Counted from the first letter of the stretch, positions 37,442 through 49,253 are shown. The stretch: DNA of 64,000 nucleotides from Peptoniphilus sp. BV3C26 (GCF_000478985.1 NZ_AWXB01000065.1:1-64000); one strand, 5' to 3'. Notes: a model not told the origin generated them from the letters alone. A program made the numbers and translations.

Positions 37442-38705
37442 ATATTTCTTCTTTAATTTTTCGTATAGATTTTCCTGTTTTTATTGAAATTTTCTTTAAA
37501 TCTTCATATTCAAAACTTTTTTTACTTATATCTTTATAGGATAAATGTTTTACTGTAATTTCTCCATCTTTAACTGCAATTTTTGAAAAATCTCTTTTCA
37601 TTTCAATTCTTTGAGCTTCTAAAATTCTTACACCTATAGAACTTGTGTATTTTAAAATTATATAAGCAGCTTTTTCAACTAATTCTGGATCAACTAAACA
37701 AGAAAGTTTATATGCTGGTCTATTTTTTTTCATATATATTGGTGAATACCAAACATCCAAAGCACCTATTTCAAATAATTTCTCACTTGCAAAACCAAGT
37801 TCCTCTCCTGTAGAATCATCAATATTTGTTTCAATTATTTTTTTACACGAAATATTCTTTTCATTTTCTGAAATTTCTATTAATGAGGCTCTTAATACAT
37901 TAGGAATTTCAAAATCTTTGCTTCCTGAACCATATCCTGTTTTAAAAGTCTTCAAATTGCCCTTAAATGGCTCAGAAAAAGTTTTTAATATTGCAGCACC
38001 TGTTGGAGTTACAAGCTCTCCTATGACGCTGCTCTTAGCTGTAGTGAGGTTTGTGTTGGAAAGTATCTCAAGAGTAGCAGGAACCGGCACAGGAAATTTA
38101 CCGTGGGCTATATTTACAAATCCATTTCCTGTATAAACTGTTCCAGCATAAATTTTTTCTATTTTTAAATATTCTATACACAAAGCTGCTCCACAAGCAT
38201 CAATTATGGAATCAATTGCCCCAACTTCATGGAAGTGGACTTCATTTATGCCTTTACCATGAATTTTAGCTTCTGCTTTTGCAATGTGTAAAAATATTTC
38301 TTTTGCTTTTTCTTTTACAAAACTGCTAAGGCTTGAATTATCTATAATTTCTGTAATTTGAGAAAGATTTCTATGAAAACCATGATGATCGTGATCATGG
38401 TGGTTATGTTCGTGATTGTGGTCTTGGTCGTGATTATGATCATGAATATGTTCATTATGATGCTCATTTTCGTGGTCGTGGTCATGTTCGTGATGATGGT
38501 CAGATTTTTCTTCAGGTAAAATTACATTAAAATAGTTTGCATCAATGCCATTTTTTATTCTTCTTTCGCATATTAGGTCATATTCTCCTAAGTTTAATTT
38601 ATTTAATTCTTTTTTTAAATAATCAAAAGGAACTCCTATGTCTATCATAGCTCCTATAAACATATTTCCGCTAATTCCTGAAAAACATTCAAGATATAAA
38701 TCCAT
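37440..38705 (-). CDS. larC: Nickel pincer cofactor biosynthesis protein LarC
   Basis: LarC is the CTP-dependent nickel insertase that completes the nickel-pincer nucleotide of lactate racemase-type enzymes. It starts with LECFSGISGNMFIGAMID, the family signature, and carries a long histidine/aspartate-rich stretch at about residues 70-111, likely a nickel store. VHFHEVGAIDSIIDACGAA follows. The 421 residues form one uninterrupted reading frame, whereas some species need a frameshift between larC1 and larC2. It is the last gene of larB-larE-larC. Confidence 0.95.
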   Translation of the reverse strand: MDLYLECFSGISGNMFIGAMIDIGVPFDYLKKELNKLNLGEYDLICERRIKNGIDANYFNVILPEEKSDHHHEHDHDHENEHHNEHIHDHNHDQDHNHEHNHHDHDHHGFHRNLSQITEIIDNSSLSSFVKEKAKEIFLHIAKAEAKIHGKGINEVHFHEVGAIDSIIDACGAALCIEYLKIEKIYAGTVYTGNGFVNIAHGKFPVPVPATLEILSNTNLTTAKSSVIGELVTPTGAAILKTFSEPFKGNLKTFKTGYGSGSKDFEIPNVLRASLIEISENEKNISCKKIIETNIDDSTGEELGFASEKLFEIGALDVWYSPIYMKKNRPAYKLSCLVDPELVEKAAYIILKYTSSIGVRILEAQRIEMKRDFSKIAVKDGEITVKHLSYKDISKKSFEYEDLKKISIKTGKSIRKIKEEI

Positions 38706-38706
38706 A

Positions 38707-39513
38707 TTATCCTCCTATGGCCAAATTTTGTGAGCCCATTGTATAACCGCTTAAATCCATTGTTACATATAAAAATCCTATCTCTTTAAACTTTTTAATA
38801 ATTTTTTCTCTATTTTCTAAAAGCAAATTTATTTGCTCTAAATTTATCTCAATTCTTGCAATATTTCCGTGATATCGAACTCTATGATTGATAAATCCAA
38901 GTTGCCTTAAAAATTCCTCTGACAATTCAACTTTTTTCATTATTTCAAGACTTATTTTCGTTCCATATGGAACTCTTGAAGCCAAACAAGCAGCTGATGG
39001 TTTTTTCCAAGTTTCTATGTTCATTTCTTTAGAAAGCTCCCTAATGTCATTTTTAGTAAGTTCAGCTTCTTTTAAAGGACTTTTTACATCTAATTCTTTT
39101 AAGGCACGAAGTCCCGGTCTATAATCATCTAAATCATCATAATTTGTTCCGTCGCATATAATATTAAAGTCTTTTTTTTGAGCCTCTTCTATTATTTTTG
39201 TAAATATGGCATGTTTACAAAAATAACATCTATCTTTTGAATTTTCTACAAATTCCTTAATAGAATATTCATCAGCTTTTAAATAAATAATATTAGCCTT
39301 ATATTTTTCAGCAAAATGTTTTGCATAATCTTCTTCACGTTTAGGTTGCATGGAAGAAATTAAATTTACAGCTAATACATTTTGACTTCCCAGGGTTTCT
39401 ATTCCTTTAGCAAGTAAAAAACTTGAATCAACACCACCTGAAAAAGCAACTACAATTTTTTTATATTTTTTTAAAATCTCTTCTAAATGCTTTTCTTTTT
39501 CTTTAAGTGTCAA
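38707..39513 (-). CDS. larE: Pyridinium-3,5-biscarboxylic acid sulfurtransferase LarE, three-cysteine type
   Basis: An ATP-dependent sulfur transferase of the PP-loop family that thiolates the pincer precursor. The PP-loop is VVAFSGGVDSSFLLAKG (about 21-37). C176 in AACLASR is at the position of the sacrificial cysteine of Lactobacillus LarE; two more cysteines, C96 and C99 (DRCYFCK), match the subgroup in which three cysteines hold a 4Fe-4S cluster and the enzyme can turn over. The TTG start overlaps the larB stop. Confidence 0.93.
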   Translation of the reverse strand: MTLKEKEKHLEEILKKYKKIVVAFSGGVDSSFLLAKGIETLGSQNVLAVNLISSMQPKREEDYAKHFAEKYKANIIYLKADEYSIKEFVENSKDRCYFCKHAIFTKIIEEAQKKDFNIICDGTNYDDLDDYRPGLRALKELDVKSPLKEAELTKNDIRELSKEMNIETWKKPSAACLASRVPYGTKISLEIMKKVELSEEFLRQLGFINHRVRYHGNIARIEINLEQINLLLENREKIIKKFKEIGFLYVTMDLSGYTMGSQNLAIGG

Positions 39514-40268
39514 CGTTCATCACCTATTAATCTATTTATTTGAGCTGCGTTATAGCCTGCTCCGAATCCGTTATCTATATTGACTACATTAATACCTTCA
39601 GCACAAGAATTAAGCATTGTGAGAAGGGCTGAGAGGCCTTTAAAATTAGATCCATATCCAACAGATGTTGGTAAAGCTATAACAGGAACTTCAACCAGAC
39701 CCGCAACAACTCCAGGAAGAGCCCCTTCCATTCCGGCAACTGCTACTATTACATTTGCGCTTCTTAATGTATCAAGATTTTTTAAAAGTCTATGAAGACC
39801 TGAGATTCCAACATCATATAATCTATTAACTTTTGATCCAAAATATTCTGCTGTAAAAGCTGCTTCTTCAGCAAAAGGTATGTCAGCAGTTCCTCCCGTA
39901 ACTATTAAAACATTGCCAATCTTTTTTATTGGATTTTTTTCTATTTTCAATATTTTTGCATCTTCATAAAATTGAATTTCAGGTAGAATCTCTTTTATAA
40001 GTTCGTATTGGTGTTTATTTGCCCTTGTCCCTAAGACATTTGAATCTCTATTAGCAAAATTTTCAAAAATACCTAATAGATGCTTATCTTCTTTTCCCTG
40101 GCAAAAAATAACTTCACCAAAACCATTTCGAACTTCTCTATGAAAATCAAGCTTGGCGTAATTAAGCTCTTGATAAGGTAAGTTTTGCAAATATTTAAGA
40201 CCTTCTTCAAGAGATATTTCACCATCTTGTACTTTTTTTAAAAATTCTTCAGCTTTTATATCAATCAA
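39510..40268 (-). CDS. larB: Pyridinium-3,5-bisthiocarboxylate nucleotide synthesis protein LarB
   Basis: LarB carboxylates nicotinic acid adenine dinucleotide and removes AMP, the first step to the nickel pincer. The C-terminal half resembles PurE: GGTADIPFAEEAAFTAEYFG, VAGMEGALPGVVAGLVEVPV and PTSVGYG are visible. The start is uncertain: the TTG at 40266-40268 directly abuts AAGGAG, and no in-frame ATG lies near; residues IDIKAEEFLKK after it look like a real N-terminus. It heads the lar operon. Confidence 0.92.
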   Translation of the reverse strand: MIDIKAEEFLKKVQDGEISLEEGLKYLQNLPYQELNYAKLDFHREVRNGFGEVIFCQGKEDKHLLGIFENFANRDSNVLGTRANKHQYELIKEILPEIQFYEDAKILKIEKNPIKKIGNVLIVTGGTADIPFAEEAAFTAEYFGSKVNRLYDVGISGLHRLLKNLDTLRSANVIVAVAGMEGALPGVVAGLVEVPVIALPTSVGYGSNFKGLSALLTMLNSCAEGINVVNIDNGFGAGYNAAQINRLIGDER

Positions 40269-40277
40269 CTCCTTATA

Positions 40278-40305
40278 ATAAATTATAACATTTGGTATAA
40301 TTTAT
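40278..40305. promoter_or_regulatory. Inverted repeat made of two divergent -10 boxes
   Basis: ATAAATTATA (40278-40287) and TATAATTTAT (40296-40305) form a perfect 10-bp inverted repeat with an 8-base spacer. It contains TATAAT on each strand (minus at 40282-40287 for larB, plus at 40296-40301 for the next gene), the latter preceded by TGG as an extended -10. The two promoters overlap, so their use may be mutually exclusive, and the palindrome could be an operator. Confidence 0.55.
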
Positions 40306-40323
40306 AACAAGAAAGGGGGATTT

Positions 40324-41242
40324 ATGAATTATTTAATCAAGGATGATATTATTTCTTTTCCAAATTTACTTATAAAAAATTTAAAGGTTGATAATTTTAA
40401 ACGTGAATTAAGTTTAAAATTAAATGCACATCTTGAAATAATAGGAGTTAGTGACAAAGGACTAATCATTAGAATGTTGGATATGGATGAAGACGAGCTT
40501 AAATTAAAAGCTGAAGAAATCTACAATAGAGTGGAAGAAATTTTAAATAAATATAAGGGTAAGACTTTTTATAAAACTTATAATTTTTTGCTTATTCCTA
40601 CAGGAAATGAAATTTTAGACGGTACCATTTCTGACAATAATACTCCTGAAATTTCAAAGCTTATAATAGAAAGATTTCCGGACTCTACAATAAAAAAACT
40701 CCAGCCCCTAGTTGATGATGAAATGGTTATTTCTAATACTTTAAATTCTGTTTTAAATGAAAATTATGATTTTATTATTTTTATAGGTGGTACAGGAGGC
40801 GGACATAGGTATAATAATTTGTTCAGTAAGGATTTCGTCCAATCTGCTATTGGAAATAAATTTAAAGATAATTTTAGAGAAATTTATGGAGATAACGGAC
40901 ATTTGTTTTCAAAAATAAGTTTAAATAAAACACAAAATTCTACAATTTTAAATTTACCAGGTCCCCAAGATGAATGTCTTCCTCTTGCAAAAATTTTTAT
41001 TGATAATATTGATAATTCAGAAAAATTTATTTTAGATTTAATGGAAAAAAAATTAATTGAGATTTATAAAGAAAAGTATAAAAAAATTGTAAAATTAAAA
41101 AATCATGAAGATTTTTTACAAGAAAGGATTTTACATTATCGAAGTTTAGGTATGGGTGCAAGGCAAATTGCAAAGCTCCTAAATTCAGAAGGATTTAATA
41201 TTAAATACTATCATGTTCACTATAGAATTAAAAAATTAGAAA

Positions 41243-41250
<8 letters not shown>
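40324..41250 (+). CDS. Molybdopterin-binding-domain (MoaB/CinA-like) protein with C-terminal HTH-like segment
   Basis: Residues of about 105-225 resemble the MoCF/MogA fold: FLLIPTGNEILDGTISDNNT, then VDDEMVISNTL and FIIFIGGTGGGHRYNN, followed by NLPGPQDE. The last 45 residues (RSLGMGARQIAKLLNSEG, then YYHVHYRIKKLE) look like a helix-turn-helix. The first 100 residues are not recognised. Strong AAAGGGGGA precedes the ATG. It is divergent from larBEC over a shared promoter palindrome, so it may sense a nucleotide cofactor and regulate the lar genes. That role is inference; no moa or moe genes are nearby. Confidence 0.7.
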
Positions 41251-43410
<2,160 letters not shown>

Positions 43411-43414
<4 letters not shown>

Positions 43415-44508
43415 TTTATAATCTCTACACCTTTAAAATAATATTTCATAATTTCTTCTGCCTTATAGCCTTGTTTTGCCATTTGAACAGCTCCATATTG
43501 ACTTAAACCTACTCCATGTCCGTAGCCTTGACCCTTAAATACAAAAGAATCCCCGGCATCTTCAATGGTAAATAAAGTAGATTTAAATTTAACATTTCCA
43601 AGTAGGTTTCTAAATTTTGTGCCTTTCATTTCATCTGAATTATTTATTAATAAAGATTTAACTCTACCTGAAGAATCAAAATCTTTTATACTTAATGAAT
43701 AAACTTCTTTTCCAAGTTTTTTATTCAAATCATTTTTATTTATCGTAACTGTCCATGGATGTGATGAAAATTGAGAATCATCAAAACTTATTAAATATGG
43801 AATTTGCTTTCCACCCCAAACTTCTGAAACTTCAGCAGTTCGTCCACCTGAAGATGCTCCAAAAATTGTATTGGCAACCTTTCCATCATACATGGCGTAC
43901 ATTCCCTTAGTTTCATCAACAGCTTTATTGCTTCTTTCCTTTTCCGCTCCAAAGCCGAAATAAACTTGGCATGATGTGGTATCATCAAGATTATAGCCTT
44001 TAGACTTATTTTTATTTATATTTGCAATCGCAAAGCTTCTTGATGTAATTGCTTGAGCTTTTAAAGCCTCTAAAGGATATTCTGCAGATAATTCTTTTGG
44101 CACTACTCCCTTTAAATAATCTTCAATTTCTACATTATTTATGATATCTAAATTCTTATTATTTATACGAAAAGATATTTTTCCCCTATAAGATCTTTTT
44201 CCAATTTTAATTGGCTTATCTGAGCTTATTAAAATTTCTCCTTTTTGAGGAAAATCCTTAACTATAATTGTATTTCCTTTAAAAACATTTATAGAAGTTC
44301 CATCATAAACAACAATTAAAGCTTTAGTGTTTAATGGGGTCTTTGTATTTTCATCATAATCAAGAGAAAATAATCCATCAGTTTTTAATTCCACTTTAGA
44401 ATTTTGCTTATAGCTTTTACCTATTTTAACATTTAAAAAAGTATTTTCTTCAGCATATGTAAACTGAAATAAAAATAAAATAGATAAAATAAAAATTAAT
44501 TTTTTCAT
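43411..44508 (-). CDS. SpoIID/LytB-domain secreted protein
   Basis: An N-terminal signal peptide ([18 protein letters not shown]) is followed by a SpoIID/amidase-enhancer domain: [25 protein letters not shown], the Asp/Cys loop [11 protein letters not shown], and [18 protein letters not shown] near the end. SpoIID-type enzymes cut denuded glycan strands (lytic transglycosylase); non-sporulating relatives keep such genes for wall remodelling. GGAGAAG precedes the ATG. It is wedged between ruvB and queA with four-base overlaps, so it is expressed with them. Confidence 0.92.
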
Positions 44509-45527
44509 AAAAACTTCTCCTGTTCATTATCATTATTATAAGGAATGTTAAAGTGTTTGTAGGCAAGTTCTGTCGGAACTCTTCCTCTTGGAGTCCTGTT
44601 AATAAAGCCGATTTGAAGAAGATATGGTTCATAAGCATCTTCAATAGTGATTTTTTCTTCCCCAACCGATGCAGCTATCGCATCAATGCCTACAGGTCTT
44701 CCTCCATAATTTTCTATCATAACTTGAATTATTTTTCTGTCTAATGCATCAAGACCGTATCTATCTATTTCCAATAGATTTAAACCTCTTTCCGCAACTT
44801 TCTCAGTTATAACTCCATCTTCTTTAACTTCAGCATAATCTCTTACTCTTTTTAAAAGTCTGTTTGCAATTCTTGGTGTTCCTCTGCTTCTAATTGCAAT
44901 TTTTTTTGCACCTTCTGGTTCAATCCCTATATTTAAAATGTCGGCAGATCTCATAATAATTTTTGTTAAACTTTCAATATCATATAGGTCTAAATTTAAT
45001 ATTACGCCAAATCTGTCACGAAGGGGATTTGAAAGTTGTCCAGCCCTTGTTGTTGCTCCTATTAAAGTAAATTTTGAAAGATCAAGCCTTATAGATCTTG
45101 CACTGGGTCCTTTACCTATTATTATATCAAGGACATAATCTTCCATAGCCGGATATAATATTTCCTCAACAGATTTATTAATTCTATGGATTTCATCTAT
45201 AAATAAAACATCATCTTCATTAAGGTTTGTAAGAATACTTGCTAAATCTCCCTGGCGTTCAATTGCAGGGCCACTTGTAACCTTAATGTTGACACCCATT
45301 TCATTTGCTATTATATTTGCTAAAGTTGTTTTACCAAGTCCAGGAGGCCCGTTTAAAAGACAATGATCCAAAGACTCTTTCCTATTTTTTGCAGCTTCAA
45401 TAAAAATTTTTAATTTTTCTTTAGCTTTTTCTTGACCAATATATTCATTAAGCCATTTCGGTCTAATACCTATTTCTGTTTGGTCTTCTGTTGGAGAAAA
45501 GCTAGGTTCCACAAGTCTATCTTCCAT
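44505..45527 (-). CDS. ruvB: Holliday junction branch-migration ATPase RuvB
   Basis: The AAA+ motor of branch migration. Walker A is [15 protein letters not shown], Walker [10 protein letters not shown], sensor 1 IGATTRAG and the arginine-finger region LRDRFG; the C-terminal winged helix has [16 protein letters not shown]. It has 340 residues. It follows ruvA with two bases between them, and GGAAGGT precedes the ATG. Confidence 0.97.
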   Translation of the reverse strand: MEDRLVEPSFSPTEDQTEIGIRPKWLNEYIGQEKAKEKLKIFIEAAKNRKESLDHCLLNGPPGLGKTTLANIIANEMGVNIKVTSGPAIERQGDLASILTNLNEDDVLFIDEIHRINKSVEEILYPAMEDYVLDIIIGKGPSARSIRLDLSKFTLIGATTRAGQLSNPLRDRFGVILNLDLYDIESLTKIIMRSADILNIGIEPEGAKKIAIRSRGTPRIANRLLKRVRDYAEVKEDGVITEKVAERGLNLLEIDRYGLDALDRKIIQVMIENYGGRPVGIDAIAASVGEEKITIEDAYEPYLLQIGFINRTPRGRVPTELAYKHFNIPYNNDNEQEKFL

Positions 45528-45529
45528 AA

Positions 45530-46129
45530 TTACCTTCCTATAATCTTAAGAGCTTCTTTAATTTGAATCTCTATAGGCAAATTAGCATCTATACGCCTTA
45601 AGGCATTTCTAACCTCATTATTATTATAACCAAGACTAACAAGAGCTTCAACAACTTCATTATCTGAGCTTGTGATATCAAAATCATTCTCATTACTTAT
45701 AAAAGATTCTAAAGGATTTTCAAAATTAATTTTAGATATTTTATCTTTTAATTCGAGAATTATTCTTTGAGCTGTTTTTTTACCTACTCCAGGTGCACTT
45801 TGTAACTTATTTATATCAGAAGTTAAGATTGCATTTCTTAAATCATTTTGAGTAAGCTCACTCATTATTCCCATAGCAACTTTAGGTCCTATGCCAGATA
45901 CTGTTATTAAAAGTTTAAAAATCTTCCTCTCATCTTTTGATAAAAATCCATAAAGAGAAATATCATCCTCTCTTACAATCATACTTGTATAAATTTTTAT
46001 GTCCTCATGAATAGCTAAATTTTTAGATTCTCTGCCATTAAGAAATATACAGTATCCGATTCCCTGATTGACAACTAATATTGAATTTTCGTTTATTTCT
46101 TCAATTTTTCCTATTATTAATTCTATCAT
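45530..46129 (-). CDS. ruvA: Holliday junction DNA-binding protein RuvA
   Basis: RuvA binds four-way junctions and loads RuvB. It has an N-terminal OB fold, two helix-hairpin-helix motifs ([17 protein letters not shown] and [20 protein letters not shown]) and the C-terminal domain that binds RuvB ([18 protein letters not shown]). The length of 199 is normal. It lies between ruvC and ruvB in the order ruvC-ruvA-ruvB. Confidence 0.96.
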   Translation of the reverse strand: MIELIIGKIEEINENSILVVNQGIGYCIFLNGRESKNLAIHEDIKIYTSMIVREDDISLYGFLSKDERKIFKLLITVSGIGPKVAMGIMSELTQNDLRNAILTSDINKLQSAPGVGKKTAQRIILELKDKISKINFENPLESFISNENDFDITSSDNEVVEALVSLGYNNNEVRNALRRIDANLPIEIQIKEALKIIGR

Positions 46130-46131
46130 AT

Positions 46132-46626
46132 TTACCTCATAATAAAATTTTCTTTAAATTTAAGAGAACTTCCATGAGTAATACAAACTGCTAAAGCATC
46201 TGCTGCATCGTCCGGCTTAGGTATTTCCTTTAAATTTAAAATTATTTTTACCATTTCCTGAACCTGCTTTTTTTCAGCTCTTCCATATCCTACTATAGCC
46301 TGTTTAATTTGAAGAGGAGTGTATTCGTAAACTTCTTTTCTAAATAATTTTGCACATAAAACCTCTACACCTCTTGCTTGAGCAACCTTTATTGCAGTCT
46401 TTACATTTTTATTAAAAAACAACTCTTCAAAAGCTATATCATCAGGCTTATATTTTTCAAGCAAGCCATTTAAATCTTTATAAATCTCTGTTAATCTTGA
46501 TGGAAATGGAACTCCTGCAATTGTTTCTATAACTCCGTAATCAAGAACTTTATATGTATTTCCAACAAAATCAACTATACCATAACCTACGAGAGCAAGT
46601 CCCGGATCTATTCCTAATATTCTCAT
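46132..46626 (-). CDS. ruvC: Crossover junction endodeoxyribonuclease RuvC
   Basis: Resolves Holliday junctions by paired nicks. ILGIDPGLALVGYGI carries the first catalytic aspartate, FEELFFNKNVKTA the glutamate, and PDDAADALAVCITHG the last aspartates. ATG 46626 is taken because AAGGTG lies six bases before it; a GTG two codons earlier is part of that site. It is 164 residues long. A terminator on the same strand ends directly before its ribosome-binding site. Confidence 0.95.
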   Translation of the reverse strand: MRILGIDPGLALVGYGIVDFVGNTYKVLDYGVIETIAGVPFPSRLTEIYKDLNGLLEKYKPDDIAFEELFFNKNVKTAIKVAQARGVEVLCAKLFRKEVYEYTPLQIKQAIVGYGRAEKKQVQEMVKIILNLKEIPKPDDAADALAVCITHGSSLKFKENFIMR

Positions 46627-46633
46627 AATCACC

Positions 46634-46669
46634 TTAAAAAAATAACTAAGTTTTAAAACTTAGTTATTT
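46634..46669 (-). terminator. Minus-strand terminator directly before the ruvC ribosome-binding site
   Basis: A perfect 13-bp stem (46640-46652 with 46657-46669, loop TTAA) is followed on the minus strand by a T run that touches AAGGTG of ruvC. The stop codon of the upstream gene lies in its arm. Confidence 0.75.
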
Positions 46670-47425
46670 GTATCTTTTTAAAACTCTATCATTAACTCCG
46701 TCCCAAAATCCTATCTTATAAACCTTAAGTGCATCTTTAAATAAAAATTTTACTATTTTTCTATTTAAGCCCATAAGTTCTTCATGATTAAGTGGTTTTT
46801 CAGAATCAATAAATTTACTTTCGTTTGAATTAATATTTATCATTATCTGTCTATCTAAATAAGAATTAAGAACATAAATTTTCTTTTTTAATAGGTTGGC
46901 ATCAAATTTATAAATTAAATTTTTAATTTGTTTTTTTAAGTCAGAATCCCTATTTAATTCTTTATCAACATATTTTTTTAAGTTCAAAATTTCTTCATTT
47001 GAAAATTCATAATTGAAAAGTTTTTTTAAATTATAAATTTTTTGGATATCAAGGTATTTAAAAGCCAAACATTCAAGTTTATTTGTAAACTCTTTATTGC
47101 AAAAGCCACCCCTGTATCCTTCAAGATAAATCGAAAGTTCAAATCTATTTATATCGTCATGGATAAGACTTGAAATATTATTTACCATAAGTTCACTATC
47201 AACCTTATATCTAAAAAAATGAATTAAATCTTTTTTCAAATTTTTTATTGATATGTAAGAAGGTGCAATAAGACTTATTGAATTCTCTATATTATACATG
47301 TTTAGCAAAATATTTATTGAATCAACATCATTATCTAACAAAAATTTATCTATTAAAAAATTTTTTATGTTATTGAAGCAGTATGACCTGTTTTTTTGCC
47401 TTATTCTTGCAGCATTATTTGCCAA
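46664..47425 (-). CDS. Hypothetical protein, family not recognised
   Basis: A helix-rich, soluble-looking protein of about 253 residues with many Asn, Lys and Leu and no signal peptide or membrane helix. The C-terminal part, EELMGLNRKIVKFLFKDALK then IGFWDGVNDRVLKRY, looks the best conserved, but I cannot name a family. GGGGGA at 47433-47438 (minus strand) lies seven bases before TTG 47425, which I take as the start; the ATG at 47440 contains that site and has none of its own. A -10-like TATAAT (minus, 47458-47463) precedes it. It lies between asnA and ruvC on the same strand. Confidence 0.6.
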   Translation of the reverse strand: MANNAARIRQKNRSYCFNNIKNFLIDKFLLDNDVDSINILLNMYNIENSISLIAPSYISIKNLKKDLIHFFRYKVDSELMVNNISSLIHDDINRFELSIYLEGYRGGFCNKEFTNKLECLAFKYLDIQKIYNLKKLFNYEFSNEEILNLKKYVDKELNRDSDLKKQIKNLIYKFDANLLKKKIYVLNSYLDRQIMININSNESKFIDSEKPLNHEELMGLNRKIVKFLFKDALKVYKIGFWDGVNDRVLKRYK

Positions 47426-47525
47426 AATGAAATCCCCCATTGTTTATCGTATTTATTATTATACAACAAACAAGGGGGTAATTGTTTAGGAAAAGTAAAT
47501 TTAATATTAAGATCTTCCTTAAAAT

Positions 47526-48524
47526 TTATAGTAATACAATTCCATTTTCTTTTGCAAAATTTTTTGTATCTCCGTCCCATATTCCTGCTTGAACTTCACC
47601 AATATGCTCTTTTTCTAAGAAAAACATACAAAGCCTTGATTGACCTATGCCTCCGCCTATTGTATAAGGTAGTCTTCCATTTAGAATATCTTGGTGGTAA
47701 GGCATTTCAATTCTTTCCATTTTATTATCTTTTTTTAGTTGGTCAAGTAAAGACTCTTTTGAAACTCTTATTCCCATACTGGAAAGTTCAAGAGCGCTTC
47801 CTAAAACTTCGTTCCAAAATAAAATATCCCCATTTAAAGACCAATCATCATAATCAGGACTTCTATCGTCATGCTTATTTCCAGATTTCAAAAAATTTCC
47901 TATTTCTTCAATAAAAACAGCTTTTTTTTCTTTAGTTATAGCATTTTCTCTTTCTTTAGGGCTAAGATTAGGATACATATCTTCCAATTCTTGTGAAGTA
48001 ATAAAAAATATGTCTTCAGGTAACTTTTTCTTCAAAATGTATGGATAAACATGGTTAATATAATTTTCAGTTATCTTAAAAACTTCAAATATTTCTTTTA
48101 CAACCAATCTTAAATAATTTTTATTTCTATCTTCAACTTTAATAATTTTTTCCCAATCCCATTGGTCAACATAAATTGAATGAATTTTATCTAAAGTTTC
48201 ATCAGGTCTTATGGCATTCATGTCTGTATAAAGACCTTCATATACATGAAATCCATATTCTTTTAAGGCATTTCTTTTCCATTTTGCTAAAGATTGAACA
48301 ATTTCCACATTTATTTTGCCTTGATTTACTTTAAAATTTACAGGTTTTTCAACGCCACTTAAATTATCATTAAGTCCAGTTTCCGGCCTTACCATTAAAG
48401 GTGCGGAAACTCTTGCAAGATTTAAAGTATTTGCAAGTTCTTGTTGAAAATAATCTTTTAATGTTTTAATTGCTAATTGAGTTTCTTTTAAATCTAATTT
48501 TGTTGCATTTGAATTGCTTCTCAT
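47526..48524 (-). CDS. asnA: Aspartate-ammonia ligase (ammonia-dependent asparagine synthetase)
   Basis: Makes asparagine from aspartate, ATP and free ammonia; its fold is that of class II tRNA synthetases. LARVSAPLMVRPETGLNDNL, VQSLAKWKR and TIGGGIGQSRLCMFFLEK are diagnostic segments. ATG 48524 is the start since GGAGGAC lies directly before it; an in-frame codon 12 residues earlier has no site. The length of 332 is normal. A terminator hairpin stands close upstream. Confidence 0.95.
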   Translation of the reverse strand: MRSNSNATKLDLKETQLAIKTLKDYFQQELANTLNLARVSAPLMVRPETGLNDNLSGVEKPVNFKVNQGKINVEIVQSLAKWKRNALKEYGFHVYEGLYTDMNAIRPDETLDKIHSIYVDQWDWEKIIKVEDRNKNYLRLVVKEIFEVFKITENYINHVYPYILKKKLPEDIFFITSQELEDMYPNLSPKERENAITKEKKAVFIEEIGNFLKSGNKHDDRSPDYDDWSLNGDILFWNEVLGSALELSSMGIRVSKESLLDQLKKDNKMERIEMPYHQDILNGRLPYTIGGGIGQSRLCMFFLEKEHIGEVQAGIWDGDTKNFAKENGIVLL

Positions 48525-48544
48525 ATGTCCTCCGTATTTAAAAT

Positions 48545-48571
48545 AAAAAACTTTCACCAAAAAGGTGAAAG
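48545..48571 (-). terminator. Minus-strand terminator between the phospholipase-like gene and asnA
   Basis: CTTTCACC (48551-48558) and GGTGAAAG (48564-48571) form a perfect 8-bp stem with a five-base loop; on the minus strand six T follow. The asnA ribosome-binding site lies about 15 bases further on. Confidence 0.75.
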
Positions 48572-48574
48572 ATT

Positions 48575-49204
48575 CTATACAAGTTGAACTTCAATTTCTC
48601 CGCAATAGGAGAATACACTTTCTAATATGAAGTCTACAATAAAGTTACTTAAAGAAAGTCCAAAATTTAAATCTTTTGAATAAGAAGATTCCTTAGATTT
48701 ATATAGACTAATAGCATTTTCAATATAAGAAACTATTTGTTCTCTTAAAGTGACTTCATCTTCAATTTTAATATTATAAATATTGATTTCAGATTTATTA
48801 AATTTAAATATTTTTGCAAATTCATTTAAATCATTCTCATATTTTATGTGTTGACGCATATTTTTTGTAAATGTAATTCTATTTGCATGAGGCAAACAAG
48901 TAAAATCACAAATATAATGAGAAATAATTCCTAATTTTTTGCTAAAATACTTTCTAAAAACAGGTTTCATTTCATAAAGATCAACATACCTTGAGATGTA
49001 TATTAAAGAAATAATTTCATTTACAATAAATTCTATGCTCTCATCATAATAGTGTCTATGAAGTTTATAATAAGGAAGGTAATCTGGTGCTATGCTTCCC
49101 CATTTTAATTTATCTAAATCTAAATTAAGATTATATCTCTTTTGAACATTTTCATAAATTTTTTCAGCAATGATTTTATGTGTTTCAGCTAAAATTATAA
49201 ACAC
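48575..49204 (-). CDS. Zinc-dependent phospholipase C-like protein
   Basis: A helical protein of 209 residues with the metal-ligand pattern of the zinc phospholipase C/S1-P1 fold: ETHKIIAEKI near the N-terminus, GSIAPDYLPYY, and SHYICDFTCLPHANR with clustered His and Asp. No signal peptide is seen, so it is likely intracellular, as in the uncharacterised Firmicute group. GTG at 49204 is the only plausible start codon; the GAGG next to it is too close for normal spacing. A consensus promoter lies directly upstream, so the leader would be very short. Activity is unproven. Confidence 0.78.
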   Translation of the reverse strand: MFIILAETHKIIAEKIYENVQKRYNLNLDLDKLKWGSIAPDYLPYYKLHRHYYDESIEFIVNEIISLIYISRYVDLYEMKPVFRKYFSKKLGIISHYICDFTCLPHANRITFTKNMRQHIKYENDLNEFAKIFKFNKSEINIYNIKIEDEVTLREQIVSYIENAISLYKSKESSYSKDLNFGLSLSNFIVDFILESVFSYCGEIEVQLV

Positions 49205-49224
49205 CCTCTTTCAAAACTGTTTTT

Positions 49225-49253
49225 ATTATATTTAAAGTAAAAAAATTTGTCAA
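49225..49253 (-). promoter_or_regulatory. Consensus sigma-A promoter for the phospholipase-like gene
   Basis: On the minus strand TTGACA (49253-49248) and TATAAT (49230-49225) are both perfect and separated by 17 bases. Transcription would begin about 10-15 bases before the GTG start, giving a nearly leaderless message. Confidence 0.8.

Noticed and set aside
38380-38510. A repetitive stretch that at first looks like a short tandem or CRISPR-like repeat
   Set aside because: It is the codon pattern of the His/Asp/Glu-rich loop of LarC (CAT/CAC/GAT codons), with no constant repeat and spacer lengths.
47396-47914. A 172-codon + strand frame over the asnA 3' end and the preceding intergenic stretch
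   Set aside because: The asnA motifs on the minus strand explain this DNA; the + strand frame has a low-complexity Leu/Phe composition and no start context.
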